64,000 nucleotides of DNA from Holophagae bacterium (GCA_030429565.1 JAUIFE010000005.1:487361-551360); one strand, 5' to 3'; counted from the first letter of the stretch, positions 43,501 to 52,577 are shown. Translations and numbers: made by a program. The notes: generated by a model from the sequence alone, not told the origin.

Positions 43501-44490
43501 TCCTGGCGTGTACTGCTGAGTGATTTGGGCGAACTGTACCGCTGTTTCTCGGCTAACCGCGATCCCTATCCACTGGCCAAAACCGATTCGCTGCGTTGTT
43601 GGGCGCTGGTCTTGCAGCAGGAAGCGCAATCGCAAACCGTGGTCAATCAAAGCCGCTTCTGGTTGGAAGACGCGCTGGCGGTAACGCCGCTGTTCAAAGA
43701 CTTCATTTTGCCCGGCAGCATTGACGCTCGTGCCGACAACGAGTTGGTGCTTTCGCTGGACCGTCACACCAGTCAATCGTTGCTTGTCAGCGGTCGGCGT
43801 GTGCTTGGCCAACGCATTTACACTTTACTGCTGAGCGGCCTTGCTTGCGCCCTGCGTGATTTCAGCGGCGAAGAAGCGGCGATGGTGTTGCTCAGTGGTC
43901 AAGGGCGGCGTGTCAATCTCGGCGGCCTCGACGTTTCGCGTACCGTCGGCCATTTGACCAGCCACTATCCCTTCTGCTTGACCATGCCGTTTAACGCCGA
44001 TGAGTTGGAAATTGCCGATATGACCGCGCGCCACCTGCAAATGGTGCAAATGGAAGGGATGGGTTACGGCATGTTGCGCCACCTCAGCCGCGACAACCAT
44101 GTGCGCAAGTTGTTCGGTGGGCTCAATCAACCCGAAATCGCCTTCTCCTACAGCGGGGCCGTTGACGAACAACCGGTTCCCGGCTGGCTGTTCATGGAGC
44201 ACCGGCGCTGGAGCGAGGAACGCTTGCGGCGACCGCTGATGATTGAAGGTTTCTTGCGTGAAGGTGTGCTTCAGTTCCGTTTTGAATGGATTCAGGCCCG
44301 CTTGGAAGAAGCGACGGTCATCAACCTGGCGATGGCCTTCCTGAAAAACTTGGGTCGCTTGAGCGAACGCATCGCCGAGCAGGCCCCCGCCGCCGCCAAA
44401 ATGTCCCCGCTGGATTTGCCGATTTCCGATATCCACAACACGACTCCGTATATGTCGACTCGGTCGGCTGATGATGACTTGGTCGGTTAA
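40546..44490 (+). CDS. NRPS-like pseudo-module (half C - A - PCP - E) with lost catalytic residues
   Basis: 1314 residues; GAGGAGG precedes ATG 40546. Residues 1-225 resemble the C-terminal lobe of a condensation domain. An adenylation-like domain (about 260-755) has degenerate cores: A3 is LVYYGAGESESVQG without the Lys, A7 is YRTRAWG instead of YRTGD, and A10 is HANGTID where the catalytic Lys is expected. The carrier region reads FFKLGGDEQAAM: Glu796 sits at the phosphopantetheine Ser. The last 400 residues look like an epimerisation domain, with HQLIVDEVSW instead of HHxxxDGVSW (Gln979, Glu984). It ends without thioesterase. So the fold appears kept, but chemistry probably lost; a scaffold or regulatory role is an inference. 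Confidence 0.82.
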   Translation: MVAEQWSAVSAEEDACVQWWRDRLALVPQAMVTARYIPRGGETFRDHLDRGFAMGSDDPDSDMTRFCRYLAALAWLWARHSGGTTLVLQTPPLQQAVDSEHCGICANEPVLMVLEVDPALAGEALTAAIQSQVEETYAHANARLTALLKRETGLAPNQLSPLLVFCPELHCDPRIEPNLLIQIDLDKHDSIAYHANLVAADYDLLRLHLYWQSAYHAVFETQTPLALLLDDAQPTWLNDGQAADETVGDGLTQDGLFTWFLDLEDIAQEQPGAPACALNAKVLTYAALCDDVKRLASYLQCELGLVPADPVLVYLNRSPEAVTAMLAVLNVGGVVIPLDPAQNQNRVSEIIAEAQPRFVLTCAGDAADLVGFRGHYLLLDVLLPVLPEVHTQIYPILPQEQAALVYYGAGESESVQGAVLNRGALYDTITWARDAYRLPGEACSFAWFQSFAASASLTPIFCTLLQGGLLTIFPEHVTDTDILNTLHDDHLGVTAVKLNRCRLARLREHAPASLPVRLVVIDAAELGSDDVMWLRAVAPAARLWREYGCCESGLAFASTTLHEGPLERDPLPLGRPIAGKKVAIVNQLGLPCPPGVAGEIWVAGGQLGAAYLCRPELSQAAFCWDSDGTPVYRTRAWGYWLEDGQVVHLGLMGRQFQIGDFRVQPAEIERILGELEGIEEALVVVRQISSRDPQMTAYVLGYDLDEEVIFEQLAERLPAFLIPNFVVPMVAWPLHANGTIDYAGLPEPEVSRSAHYASEFEPQTYREALLAHLFANSLGLEEVGVTDDFFKLGGDEQAAMDLLRAARALDFYFSYSDLVRAPSVRELARIPDRVGAEVVEQAVAGEVHLLPFYHRFFAAAPEEPDSNVETMVLEVPEGVDVKPLEMAVQRLLTMHDGLRARFVDSNEGRRAEIMPPAEMTAFSLEDLNRFDELELETRFNAVHEQARSSLCLDWGLLFHVCLVRMGGEVSDRLILVAHQLIVDEVSWRVLLSDLGELYRCFSANRDPYPLAKTDSLRCWALVLQQEAQSQTVVNQSRFWLEDALAVTPLFKDFILPGSIDARADNELVLSLDRHTSQSLLVSGRRVLGQRIYTLLLSGLACALRDFSGEEAAMVLLSGQGRRVNLGGLDVSRTVGHLTSHYPFCLTMPFNADELEIADMTARHLQMVQMEGMGYGMLRHLSRDNHVRKLFGGLNQPEIAFSYSGAVDEQPVPGWLFMEHRRWSEERLRRPLMIEGFLREGVLQFRFEWIQARLEEATVINLAMAFLKNLGRLSERIAEQAPAAAKMSPLDLPISDIHNTTPYMSTRSADDDLVG

Positions 44491-44518
44491 TCTGGACGAC
44501 AGAATTATCTTGTGCGGA

Positions 44519-44598
44519 GGATGCCGGCGTCACCTGAACGATGCCGGCGTCACCTGGAGGATGCCGGCGTCACCTGAACGATGCCGGCGTCACCTGAA
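44519..44598. repeat. 20-bp tandem repeat (4 units) between convergent genes
   Basis: Four units of GATGCCGGCGTCACCTGAAC at 44520, 44540, 44560 and 44580; the second ends GGAG and the last GAAT. The block fills most of the gap between the NRPS-like gene and the convergent sulfatase gene. There are no spacers, so it is not CRISPR. Confidence 0.85.
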
Positions 44599-44608
44599 TC
44601 CAGCCCGC

Positions 44609-46216
44609 TTAGCTCGGTTGCAGGCGCTTCTCTTTTTGGGCTTGCGCCAGGCGCGCCGCCATTTCCGCTTGGATCGGATGTGAGGCTGCTGTCTGGTTGT
44701 CTGGATGGGCCAGGTTGTTCATTTCGTAGGGGTCGGCGGCCAGATCGTACAGTTCGAATTCCTCCGGCACCTGCGCTTCTTCGCCTCGGAACAACGGGTT
44801 TTGCCAATAACGCGTGTACTTCCACAGGCGACCCTGATGGCGCGCAATCACGGCCTCTAGATCGTGCGGTGCTTTGACCGCTTCGATGTCGCCGTCGCGA
44901 ATGGGGCTGTCGCCCTCGCTTATGGCGTCGTCGCTGAGGAAAAACACGGTTTCTTCAGCGCATTGCTCGAGTGTCTGATTGCGAATTGCTTGGCTGAGGT
45001 CACGGCCGACCAAAGGTTTTACCTGGCTATGGCTTTTCGCGAGCTCGTCCGCCGCCGCGTCGGCCTCGATGTCCGCCAGTCCCATCAATGTCGGTACCAG
45101 GTCTAGGTGGCTGGTGAGGGCGTCGGTTTCAACCGTATCTTGAAAGTAACCTGGATGACTGATTACCAAGGGCACGTGGATGGTTTCCTCATAGGCGTTG
45201 TGCCATTTTTGGTGCATGCCGCCGTGGTCGCCCAGCATGGTGCCGTGGTCGCTGGTGAAGACCAGGTAGGTGTTGTCGCGAAATGGCGATTGCATGAGTC
45301 CCTGGTGCAGTTGTTCAATGGCGCTGTCAACCAGTAGGTGCAGATGGTAGTAGAAACGGCGGTAGTGTTCCGAGGCCGGTTGCGGGGCGGCGAAACGTCG
45401 GTACTGCTGAACGTAGTGTTTCTGGGCGCTGGGTTTTTGGGTGAGTGGATCCAGACGATTGGGTGCAGGCGGCACCGCGGGGACACGCTCATCGATGGCG
45501 AAGCTTTCGCCGAATTCAAGCCAGGGCAGGCCGTAGAGGCCGATGTCGTGAGGGTTGACCAATGAGCAAACCATCAGCCACGGACGCCTATCACCGGCTC
45601 TGAAATCGTTTTCCAGTTGGGTCAATCGATCCAGTGTTTGCCGAGCCGTGAGCCCGTCGCGCAGCAAGCCGGTATCGGCTTTGTTGGGGCCGTTGGCGTC
45701 GTGCCCAAGCCAATCTGAAAAGCCAAAGGAATCGAGGCGGTCGGCGTGGCGGTATAGCGCCTCGTTCGTGGGAATCTGGGCGCCTGAATCTTCAACCGTG
45801 GTTAAGGGTGCGCGCGTGACCGGATTGTAAATGTTGGCCCGCGACATGTCCCATTTACCGTGGTAGAAGGTGCGGTAGCCGCCGGCGCGGAAATAGTGGC
45901 CGAGGGTCGGCACCGTGTTGGGTTCCAGCCAAAACATATCGCGGTCAAACGAATCCTTGGCGACGCCGCCGGTTTGCGTGGCGCCGTGTAGGGAGGGATA
46001 GTGGCCGGTGAACAAAGTTGCGCGACTGGGCACGCAGGCGCTTGAACCAATGTAGTGATTGTTAAACACCAAGGCCTGCTTGCGTATTGCTTGGCGGCCA
46101 TGCAAGTAGTTGACACGAAAAGAGGTTAGCTCTTCGTTTTCGTAGGTGGGGGCTTGGCGTTCTTCGTCGGTGAGAATCAACAAAATATTGGGACGCGCGT
46201 CGGATGAACAGGCCAC
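44609..46216 (-). CDS. Sulfatase (CxPSR type), no signal peptide
   Basis: 535 residues from GTG 46216, chosen because GGAGG lies six bases upstream; the ATG at 46267 lacks a ribosome site. PNILLILTDEE begins the fold. ACVPSRATLFTGHYPSLHG is the sulfatase signature in which the Cys is converted to formylglycine. TSDHGTMLGDHGGMHQKWH supplies metal-binding residues. It should hydrolyse sulfate esters. No export signal is seen, so it acts in the cytoplasm unless the start is wrong. It lies downstream of the ABC transporter genes (gap 164 bases) on the same strand; a link to the peptide locus is only positional. Confidence 0.88.
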   Translation of the reverse strand: MACSSDARPNILLILTDEERQAPTYENEELTSFRVNYLHGRQAIRKQALVFNNHYIGSSACVPSRATLFTGHYPSLHGATQTGGVAKDSFDRDMFWLEPNTVPTLGHYFRAGGYRTFYHGKWDMSRANIYNPVTRAPLTTVEDSGAQIPTNEALYRHADRLDSFGFSDWLGHDANGPNKADTGLLRDGLTARQTLDRLTQLENDFRAGDRRPWLMVCSLVNPHDIGLYGLPWLEFGESFAIDERVPAVPPAPNRLDPLTQKPSAQKHYVQQYRRFAAPQPASEHYRRFYYHLHLLVDSAIEQLHQGLMQSPFRDNTYLVFTSDHGTMLGDHGGMHQKWHNAYEETIHVPLVISHPGYFQDTVETDALTSHLDLVPTLMGLADIEADAAADELAKSHSQVKPLVGRDLSQAIRNQTLEQCAEETVFFLSDDAISEGDSPIRDGDIEAVKAPHDLEAVIARHQGRLWKYTRYWQNPLFRGEEAQVPEEFELYDLAADPYEMNNLAHPDNQTAASHPIQAEMAARLAQAQKEKRLQPS

Positions 46217-46380
46217 GGAAAACCTCCAAATGCGCTGTGTAAGCTGGTGAATGGGTTTTCCATGCATTATGGCATTTTTTTGTTTGCGGATAAAAGAGAC
46301 CTGAAGCTGAGGGCTTATTTGCCTGAGGCGCCGGAAAAATCACCGGCGGAAAAAGTTCCGCGTGCCGTAACCGCGCGGCA

Positions 46381-48531
46381 TTAAGCCGGCGTTTCAAGTG
46401 CGGGTGGATGGGAAATCATCAGCAGCGTCGCGATTCTTTTTTCGATGCAGGAATAGGCGAGGGTCAGGGTTTCCGGGTCCAGCGCGGCAAAGCTTTCGTC
46501 GAGAATTAGAAGTTCCGGTTGCTGGAGCACCGCGCGGGCGATGCAAACGCGGGCGCGTTCGCCATGGGAGAGTTGCCAACCGGTATCGCCGACCATTTGT
46601 TGCAAGCCGGCGGGCATGTTCGCCAGCAAAGCGCCCAGTCCGAGTTCGAGGCAAATCTCGCGGGCTGCTTCAAGATCGTCATATTGGGGTGGCCAGGCGC
46701 GGCCCATGAGCAGGTTAAACGCCAGCGATGCCGAGAAAATGTGGTTTTCGTGGAACTGGCTAACCAGGGCGATGCGGCGATGCCAGTCTTGGTCGCGCCG
46801 GCTGTGCCGATCGAAACCGCGCAGCAACAACAGCCCGCCGTCGTTGTCCAACAGGCCGGCGAGAATTGCGGCCAAGGTGGATTTACCCGCGCCGCTGCGG
46901 CCCTCGATGACAATGCGCTCACCGCGTTTAATTTGTAGGTTCAAGCCCTGCAACACCGCTGCTTGAGCTTGGCGGTGGCGAAAGGAAATGTCGCGCAGTT
47001 GGACTAAATCCTCGTTTGACTTGGCCGGTGACGCCTGGAGCGCACGTTGGTCGGGCAATTGCGTGCCGGCCGGTGGCGCCGCCACCAACAGGCGCACCTC
47101 GCGCCAGGCGATCCAGGCTTGTACCAAGCTGTTAAAACCCGCATTGAAGTTGGTGAAGGCGCGCACGCCCAGCAAGATTCCACCCAAGCTGACGGCGATG
47201 CCGATCGGGTTGAGTGCGGCGCCGCCCAGCAACGGCACCATACAGGTCAGCGCCGCCAGCAGCCAACCACGTGTCAACAATACGTTTTGCATCCAGGAAA
47301 TACGGTCCATTGCGGCTGCCGCCGTCATCGTCTCATTTAAGTGGCGATCCTCGTGGTGATGTTCCTGGTCCAAATCGCCCTGAACCAAGCGTGTGCCGTG
47401 GCCGAGCATTTTCTCGGTTAGTTGTTGTGATTGTTGTAAGCGCAGCGCCGTCCAGCGCTGACAATGTCGAAAGTAACGCTGCGTCAAACCCGCCGCGAAC
47501 AAACACCACAGCGGCAATAGCGCGGACAACCAAAGTGCTTGCGTGCCGTGACTCAGAACGTAAGCGGTAAAGGCCAAGTCGACCAGCGCCAACAGCGCCG
47601 ACAGGCCGCCGTTCAGGACCAGCGATTCGAGTGCGTCCGATTCGAGGACACGCGCCAAAATGTTGCCCGCGCCTAGTTTTTTCAAGCGCTGCAGGTCGAG
47701 GTATAGCGCGCCCTGTAATAAAAATTGTTTGAGCACCTGTGAGGCGCCGATGTTGAACCAACCCTGGAACCACGCGGTCGCCATCGCCAACGGTACCTGG
47801 GTGATCAGCAACAAACCCCACGGCAAAAGCGTTTCCGCCGTGATTTGCCCGGACAGAGCCGCGCCGCCGATCCATTGCCAGGCCTTGATGAGCAACAGGT
47901 ATTGGACAAAGTGCAGCAGTAGGAACGCACCCAATCGGCGACCCAGTTTTAGGGCCGCTGCTTGGGTTGTAATCGGTGCCGCGTCGGGTAGGCGCAGCAT
48001 CCAACAGGCTTGCACCACTGAATTGGCCAGTGATTCTTTGAGCAGGCTGCGTTGCGCCCGTTGCTTGCGCGCGCCGCTTAGGCCGGCCTCGGTGAGCAGA
48101 TGATCCGTTGCCGCGCGATACGGTCGCTCGACCTTCCAGGCGAACAGCGGCAAGACATCGCGGGGTTTGGCGTAGACCTTCCGCCCGTCGGGCGCAAGCA
48201 CGGCTACGCGTCGGCGGTTACCGCCGGCCAGGGCCAGTAGGTGCGCTTTGCCTTCGTGTGGGAAAACGAACAGCGCCGGTCCCGCAAAACACAGCATGTC
48301 TTCAATCTCACCGTAGGCCACACTTAGCCTTTGTGCTTTGAGGCCGCGCGCATCGGCCGCGTATTGCAGGCATTGGTCGAGGTTGTCGTTGTCGACTTGA
48401 ACCGCGTCGGTTCGCCCCGCCTGGGGCGGATTCAGTTGCTGCGGGAAACCATGATGGTTGGCCAAAGCGGCGACGGCGTCGTCAAGCCGCTCGATCGGCC
48501 AGCCGTGGCGTGCGAGTTGTTCGCTGTTCAC
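46381..48531 (-). CDS. Peptide-export ABC transporter, inactive C39-like N-terminus
   Basis: 716 residues from GTG 48531; GTGA overlaps the stop of the upstream ABC gene and GGAGG precedes it. Residues 1-140 resemble a C39-like domain without the catalytic Cys (ALFVFPHEGKAHLLAL...VLAPDGRKVY). Residues about 190-470 contain membrane helices. The ATPase domain has Walker A EGRSGAGKSTLAA, signature LSHGERARV and Walker B LLILDESFAALD. It resembles the second (non-peptidase) half of NHLM/NHLP-type bacteriocin exporters, which pair with a peptidase-containing ABC protein. It is expected to form a heterodimer with the product of 48528-51167. Confidence 0.88.
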   Translation of the reverse strand: MNSEQLARHGWPIERLDDAVAALANHHGFPQQLNPPQAGRTDAVQVDNDNLDQCLQYAADARGLKAQRLSVAYGEIEDMLCFAGPALFVFPHEGKAHLLALAGGNRRRVAVLAPDGRKVYAKPRDVLPLFAWKVERPYRAATDHLLTEAGLSGARKQRAQRSLLKESLANSVVQACWMLRLPDAAPITTQAAALKLGRRLGAFLLLHFVQYLLLIKAWQWIGGAALSGQITAETLLPWGLLLITQVPLAMATAWFQGWFNIGASQVLKQFLLQGALYLDLQRLKKLGAGNILARVLESDALESLVLNGGLSALLALVDLAFTAYVLSHGTQALWLSALLPLWCLFAAGLTQRYFRHCQRWTALRLQQSQQLTEKMLGHGTRLVQGDLDQEHHHEDRHLNETMTAAAAMDRISWMQNVLLTRGWLLAALTCMVPLLGGAALNPIGIAVSLGGILLGVRAFTNFNAGFNSLVQAWIAWREVRLLVAAPPAGTQLPDQRALQASPAKSNEDLVQLRDISFRHRQAQAAVLQGLNLQIKRGERIVIEGRSGAGKSTLAAILAGLLDNDGGLLLLRGFDRHSRRDQDWHRRIALVSQFHENHIFSASLAFNLLMGRAWPPQYDDLEAAREICLELGLGALLANMPAGLQQMVGDTGWQLSHGERARVCIARAVLQQPELLILDESFAALDPETLTLAYSCIEKRIATLLMISHPPALETPA

Positions 48532-51167
48532 GAGCGTTCCTCCAGGCGGCCCGCCGCCAAGGTGTAACGGCGCTGTTGTGGGGCGTGCCACAGCGTTTTT
48601 GAGACCTCGGCTTCGGCATGTAGCAGGTCGCGATAGCGGCCCGGGGTTTCACGCAGTTGGTGCGGATCACCGTCTTGAACCAATTGCCCGTCTTCAATCA
48701 CCCACACGCGTGGGAAGGTTAAGGTGGCCGAAACATCGTGGCTCACGAAAATGAGCGTGGCCTGGGGCCACCACGCGCGCACCATCGCCAGTTTTTGCAG
48801 GCGGGTCTCGCCGTCGAGGCCGCGAAAGGCTTCGTCCAGCAAGACCAGGCGCGCCTCGCGCCGCAAAAGCGCGCGACCCAGACGCACGCGTTGTCCTTCG
48901 CCGCCGGAAAGGCGTGCGCCGCCGTCACCCAGTTGCGATTGCAAGCCATGGGCGCGTTTCTCCAGCACCGGTAACAACGAAGCCGCCGACAAGACGTCCT
49001 CAAGGTTGTCGGCCGCGTTGGTTTGGTTGCCGTAAAACAGGTTGTTGAGTAAGCTGTCGTTCCAAATTGCGACGCCTGGTTCGACCCACGCTGTTTCGCG
49101 CCGCAAGTTGGGTAGCAGGCTGGGGTCGAGGGCACGGCCGTCAATCTGGATGGTGCCCGCGCTGGGGGTGAGCCGACCCAGCAGCAGCCCGAGTAAACTG
49201 GATTTACCCGCACCGGAGGGTCCGACCACCGCGATGTGTTCGCCCCCCGCCAGGCTGGCGCTAAACGGTTTGAGCACCATGTTTTGGCCCAGGCGAACCG
49301 ACACCTGCTCGAAACGGACGGCCGTACCTTGACGCGGCGCCGCGGCGTCGCTTGTTGGCGCGTCGGCTTTTGGTGGATGTTCCTCAGGGGCCGCCAGCGG
49401 TTCCAGCAAACGCAGCGTGGTCGAGCGATAGGCCGGCAAGGCGCTGATGCCTGCCGCGATCTGTTCGCCCAAGGTGGGAATTTGCAACAACCAATAAATC
49501 AACAACAGCAAGGTGCCGTCACTGCCGAGACCTGGCTGTCGCGCCACGATCCAAAAAGTTAAAAGCGCGCCCACCAAACCCTGAACCCGCGTCAGCGTGC
49601 TTGCGTTGAGCAGTTGCAGCGAGGCTTGCAGCCAGGCCGTCAGTTGGCGTTCGTGTTCGTGGGAGACCGCGCCGCGTGCGGCGTGGGCACGAATTGGCAC
49701 CGCGCCTTTGAGTGCGTCCAAGTAAAAGCGGCTCAGGCCGCCTTCGTGGGCGCGCACGCGCATGTCCCGTTCGGCCAGCATGGGGTAAATCAGCAGTGGT
49801 AAACCGATCGCGGTTGCCGCCGCCGCCACAATCCAGCCCGCCGAATGTGGCGCCAACCAAACCGCGCCGACGGTGGTGAACAAGAGCGCAAACAGTGAGG
49901 ACAGCAGGCGTCCCGCCACCTGTGGTAGGTTGCGGATTTGGTGCAAGACGTGGTTGCGTTCCGCCATGTCGCCGGTCAGCCGGCTGCGGAAATAGCGATC
50001 GCCGAGGCGTGGGATTTTGGTCAAAAAGGCCGCCCGCAGTCGCGTTTCAAGACGACGTCCAATTTGAAGTAAACCGGCACTGATTGGCACCTGCAAAAGC
50101 AACAAGGTCGTGGCAAACAGCAGCAGCAACACGCCGCCGCCGAGCCGTTGTTCCGGTAAAGGCAGGCTGTTGCCAATTTCCATTAAGCCACGCCACAACA
50201 AGGCTTCGAATAAGGTGCCCGCCGCCCGCAAACCCGCCAGCACGACCAGGGCCGCCAGGGGGAAACGGCCGTCTTGCAAAACCGTGGCTGCCAAGCGCCC
50301 AAACGGTTTTGGGTTCTTTTCGGTTAATACACCGCGTAAATCGGTGTTGAGGTCTTCAGCCGGGGCGACGCGCGCCGCGTCCGGCGAGCCGTCGAACGCA
50401 ATGAACACCGAACCGCGCATAGTGAGCCGGTTGTCGGCCTCGCTTTCCACCGACCAATAGGCGCTGGGAATGAGTTCGGCCGCTTGCGTTGCGGCCAAAT
50501 CGTTTTGCCACAAACTGTCGACCAGCGCGCGTGTTTCCTTTTTGCCGCGTATCGCGCGATTGCGTTTCATCGCTCGCACGCAACGCGTCGCCGCGTCGAG
50601 TGTCGCTAGCGGTCGCCAGCGTCCTTCTTGAATGGTTTCGACCACCTTAATTTGTGCCGCGTCCTTGCTGAATCCCAGCGAAACCAGACGTTGAATTAAG
50701 GGGAAAACAAAGGTTTTTGAGCCCGCCGCCCAGCCAAACCAATCGGCTTGTGACAAGCTGTGGCGGTGTTGATAAAGCTGCTGGTGCAATTGGCCGGTCG
50801 ACAGCCATTTGCGGCCTTGTGCCGGGTCCATCACCTGAAACCAGCGGCCGTGCCGACGCCAAATCACAATAAAGTGGGTACCGCCGCCCGGCTGCGCGGT
50901 GACGGCGATGGCCGGTAACAGACCGGTTTCCGGTAGGAGAAGGTGGTCGTCGGGCAGCATCATTTGTTCGGCGGGCATGCCTAGCGCGATGGCGACTTCT
51001 TCCAACGTATCGATACTGGTGCCGTCGACGCTGGTTTGACAGGCTTCGCGCATGCGCCCGAAAGCCGCGTCAATGGAGAATCCTTGCAACACCGCACAGA
51101 GTGCCGCCGGTCCGCAATCCATTTGCGATGACTGCACAATCTCGGGAATGAGCCAACGGCGCTTCAT
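48528..51167 (-). CDS. Peptidase-containing ABC transporter (C39, leader-cleaving)
   Basis: 879 residues; ATG overlaps the HlyD stop as ATGA. The N-terminal C39 peptidase is intact: Cys in QSSQMDCGPAAL, His in THFIVIWRRHG, Asp in QVMDPAQG. A linker (about 150-290) precedes a membrane domain (about 295-600). The ATPase domain has VVGPSGAGKSSLLGLLLG, RLSGGEGQRVRLGRALL and LVLLDEAFRGLD. It should cleave a leader after a double-Gly-type motif and export the peptide through the inner membrane. The Q-loop region reads AWVEPGVAIW, with Glu in place of the usual Gln. It is central to the RiPP locus. Confidence 0.92.
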   Translation of the reverse strand: MKRRWLIPEIVQSSQMDCGPAALCAVLQGFSIDAAFGRMREACQTSVDGTSIDTLEEVAIALGMPAEQMMLPDDHLLLPETGLLPAIAVTAQPGGGTHFIVIWRRHGRWFQVMDPAQGRKWLSTGQLHQQLYQHRHSLSQADWFGWAAGSKTFVFPLIQRLVSLGFSKDAAQIKVVETIQEGRWRPLATLDAATRCVRAMKRNRAIRGKKETRALVDSLWQNDLAATQAAELIPSAYWSVESEADNRLTMRGSVFIAFDGSPDAARVAPAEDLNTDLRGVLTEKNPKPFGRLAATVLQDGRFPLAALVVLAGLRAAGTLFEALLWRGLMEIGNSLPLPEQRLGGGVLLLLFATTLLLLQVPISAGLLQIGRRLETRLRAAFLTKIPRLGDRYFRSRLTGDMAERNHVLHQIRNLPQVAGRLLSSLFALLFTTVGAVWLAPHSAGWIVAAAATAIGLPLLIYPMLAERDMRVRAHEGGLSRFYLDALKGAVPIRAHAARGAVSHEHERQLTAWLQASLQLLNASTLTRVQGLVGALLTFWIVARQPGLGSDGTLLLLIYWLLQIPTLGEQIAAGISALPAYRSTTLRLLEPLAAPEEHPPKADAPTSDAAAPRQGTAVRFEQVSVRLGQNMVLKPFSASLAGGEHIAVVGPSGAGKSSLLGLLLGRLTPSAGTIQIDGRALDPSLLPNLRRETAWVEPGVAIWNDSLLNNLFYGNQTNAADNLEDVLSAASLLPVLEKRAHGLQSQLGDGGARLSGGEGQRVRLGRALLRREARLVLLDEAFRGLDGETRLQKLAMVRAWWPQATLIFVSHDVSATLTFPRVWVIEDGQLVQDGDPHQLRETPGRYRDLLHAEAEVSKTLWHAPQQRRYTLAAGRLEERS

Positions 51168-52330
51168 GGGCGCGATCCCGCCTCGACCGGAGCCTGCCGC
51201 CCACCGACCGCGCGCAGCAGCATTTGCAGCGGGGTGACGCGTTCACCGGTGACGACCACCGTGCCGGGTAGGCCGTGTTGTAATGGGATCGCCGCCGGCA
51301 CAGTGACCACGTCAAAATCGACGCGAACGCGCCCGTTGCGCCATTCGCCGGCGACCTCGCGCACCACTAAACTCAAGGTGCCGTGTTGGATCCAGGGAAA
51401 ACCGTCGAGGCGCATTTCGGCCGTGTCGCCCGCCTTGAGGTGCCCGATTGCCGCCGCCGGGTCAAAAGCTGCGCGCACCATCGTTGTTTCCTCGGCCAGC
51501 AACACCGCCCATTCACTGCCTTCAGCCACATAAGCGTCGATTTGTAGCGGCCGCACGTCGGCAAGCACGCCGTCAACCGGTGCCCGCACGCTGTATTGGG
51601 CCAGCTCGTGCTCGAGTCGTTCCTGTTCGCTTTGCGCCGTGCGCAAATCGCGTGCGGCCTGATCGCGGCGTCGTTCCAGGTCGCCGCGTTGATCGGCGGC
51701 TTTGGTTGCCAACTGCGCCCGTTCACTAACCAGCAAACGGCGGTCAATGGTCAGTTGTTCAGCGCGGCGGCGTGCTTGCTCGACGTCTTTTTCAATTTCG
51801 AGAAAATCGAGCTCGGCGATTTCGCCGCGTTGTTGCAAGCTCTTGTATCGTTTGTGTTTGTCTTCAAGCGCGGCCAACGCCAATGCCTGTTCTTCGATCG
51901 CCAAAGCGATTTGGTTGAGGCGCAGGTCGGCATGCTCTAAATCTGCGCGCGCCAATTTCTCGTGACGCGCCAGCGCCGCCGTCATTTGCCGGTGTCCGTC
52001 GCGATGCAACGCCACGTCGGCCCCCGCTTGCTCCAGCGCTTTTTGCACTGGGTAGGGGTCCAGTTGCAACAAGACCTCGCCTTGTTTGACACGACGGTTC
52101 AAGCGTAGCCCGTGTGCCACCACGCGTCCGGCGCGGTTCGGCGTCACCGGATACGGATCGGCGACCGTGATTACACGCGCCTCGGCCTGGCGGTAAACCG
52201 GCACGGAGCCCGCGCAAAACCACCAAACCCACAGGACACACAGCACGACCAGTGCCGCTAACAAACCGTTGCGCACGGTGAGCCGTTCGCTGTTGAGCGC
52301 TCGGGTTGTTTGGTGAAAAGGGGTTGACAT
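51164..52330 (-). CDS. HlyD-family membrane-fusion adaptor
   Basis: 388 residues. A single N-terminal membrane helix (LLAALVVLCVLWVWWFCAG) is followed by a biotinyl-lipoyl half (ITVADPYPVTPNRAGRVVAHGLRLNRRVKQGEVLLQL) and a long alpha-helical hairpin (about 100-255, ALALAALEDKHKRYKSLQQR). The second lipoyl half (VRAPVDGVLADV) and a beta-barrel follow. It bridges the inner-membrane ABC transporter and an outer-membrane channel. It is coupled to the C39-ABC gene by ATGA. No TolC gene is nearby, so a genomic TolC must serve. Confidence 0.9.
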   Translation of the reverse strand: MSTPFHQTTRALNSERLTVRNGLLAALVVLCVLWVWWFCAGSVPVYRQAEARVITVADPYPVTPNRAGRVVAHGLRLNRRVKQGEVLLQLDPYPVQKALEQAGADVALHRDGHRQMTAALARHEKLARADLEHADLRLNQIALAIEEQALALAALEDKHKRYKSLQQRGEIAELDFLEIEKDVEQARRRAEQLTIDRRLLVSERAQLATKAADQRGDLERRRDQAARDLRTAQSEQERLEHELAQYSVRAPVDGVLADVRPLQIDAYVAEGSEWAVLLAEETTMVRAAFDPAAAIGHLKAGDTAEMRLDGFPWIQHGTLSLVVREVAGEWRNGRVRVDFDVVTVPAAIPLQHGLPGTVVVTGERVTPLQMLLRAVGGRQAPVEAGSRP

Positions 52331-52545
52331 GGATGGAATGACCTAGCCGGTGGTGAACACTTAAGGTTGGCGATGTGGTTGGCTGTAATCGCGCTGATTT
52401 TCGCCGGACACGGTTACAGCACCTTGCCGCCCCGGACCGTGCCGGCGTTCCGAGGCGAACCGCCGCCTAACTGAGACGGCGCAGCGTATTTTGGCGGGAA
52501 AGTAATGTTGATGCAACTGTTTGGCTGCCAAAGCCTGCAACGAAG

Positions 52546-52577
52546 AAAGCCGCCAGGCCCTTCGGCGTGGCGGCTTT
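52546..52577 (-). terminator. Terminator of the radical SAM gene
   Basis: On the minus strand AAAGCCGCCA and TGGCGGCTTT form a 10-bp stem around a 12-base loop, followed by CTTCGTT. It lies ten bases after the stop of the radical SAM gene, so that gene is transcribed separately from the HlyD-ABC operon. Confidence 0.78.
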
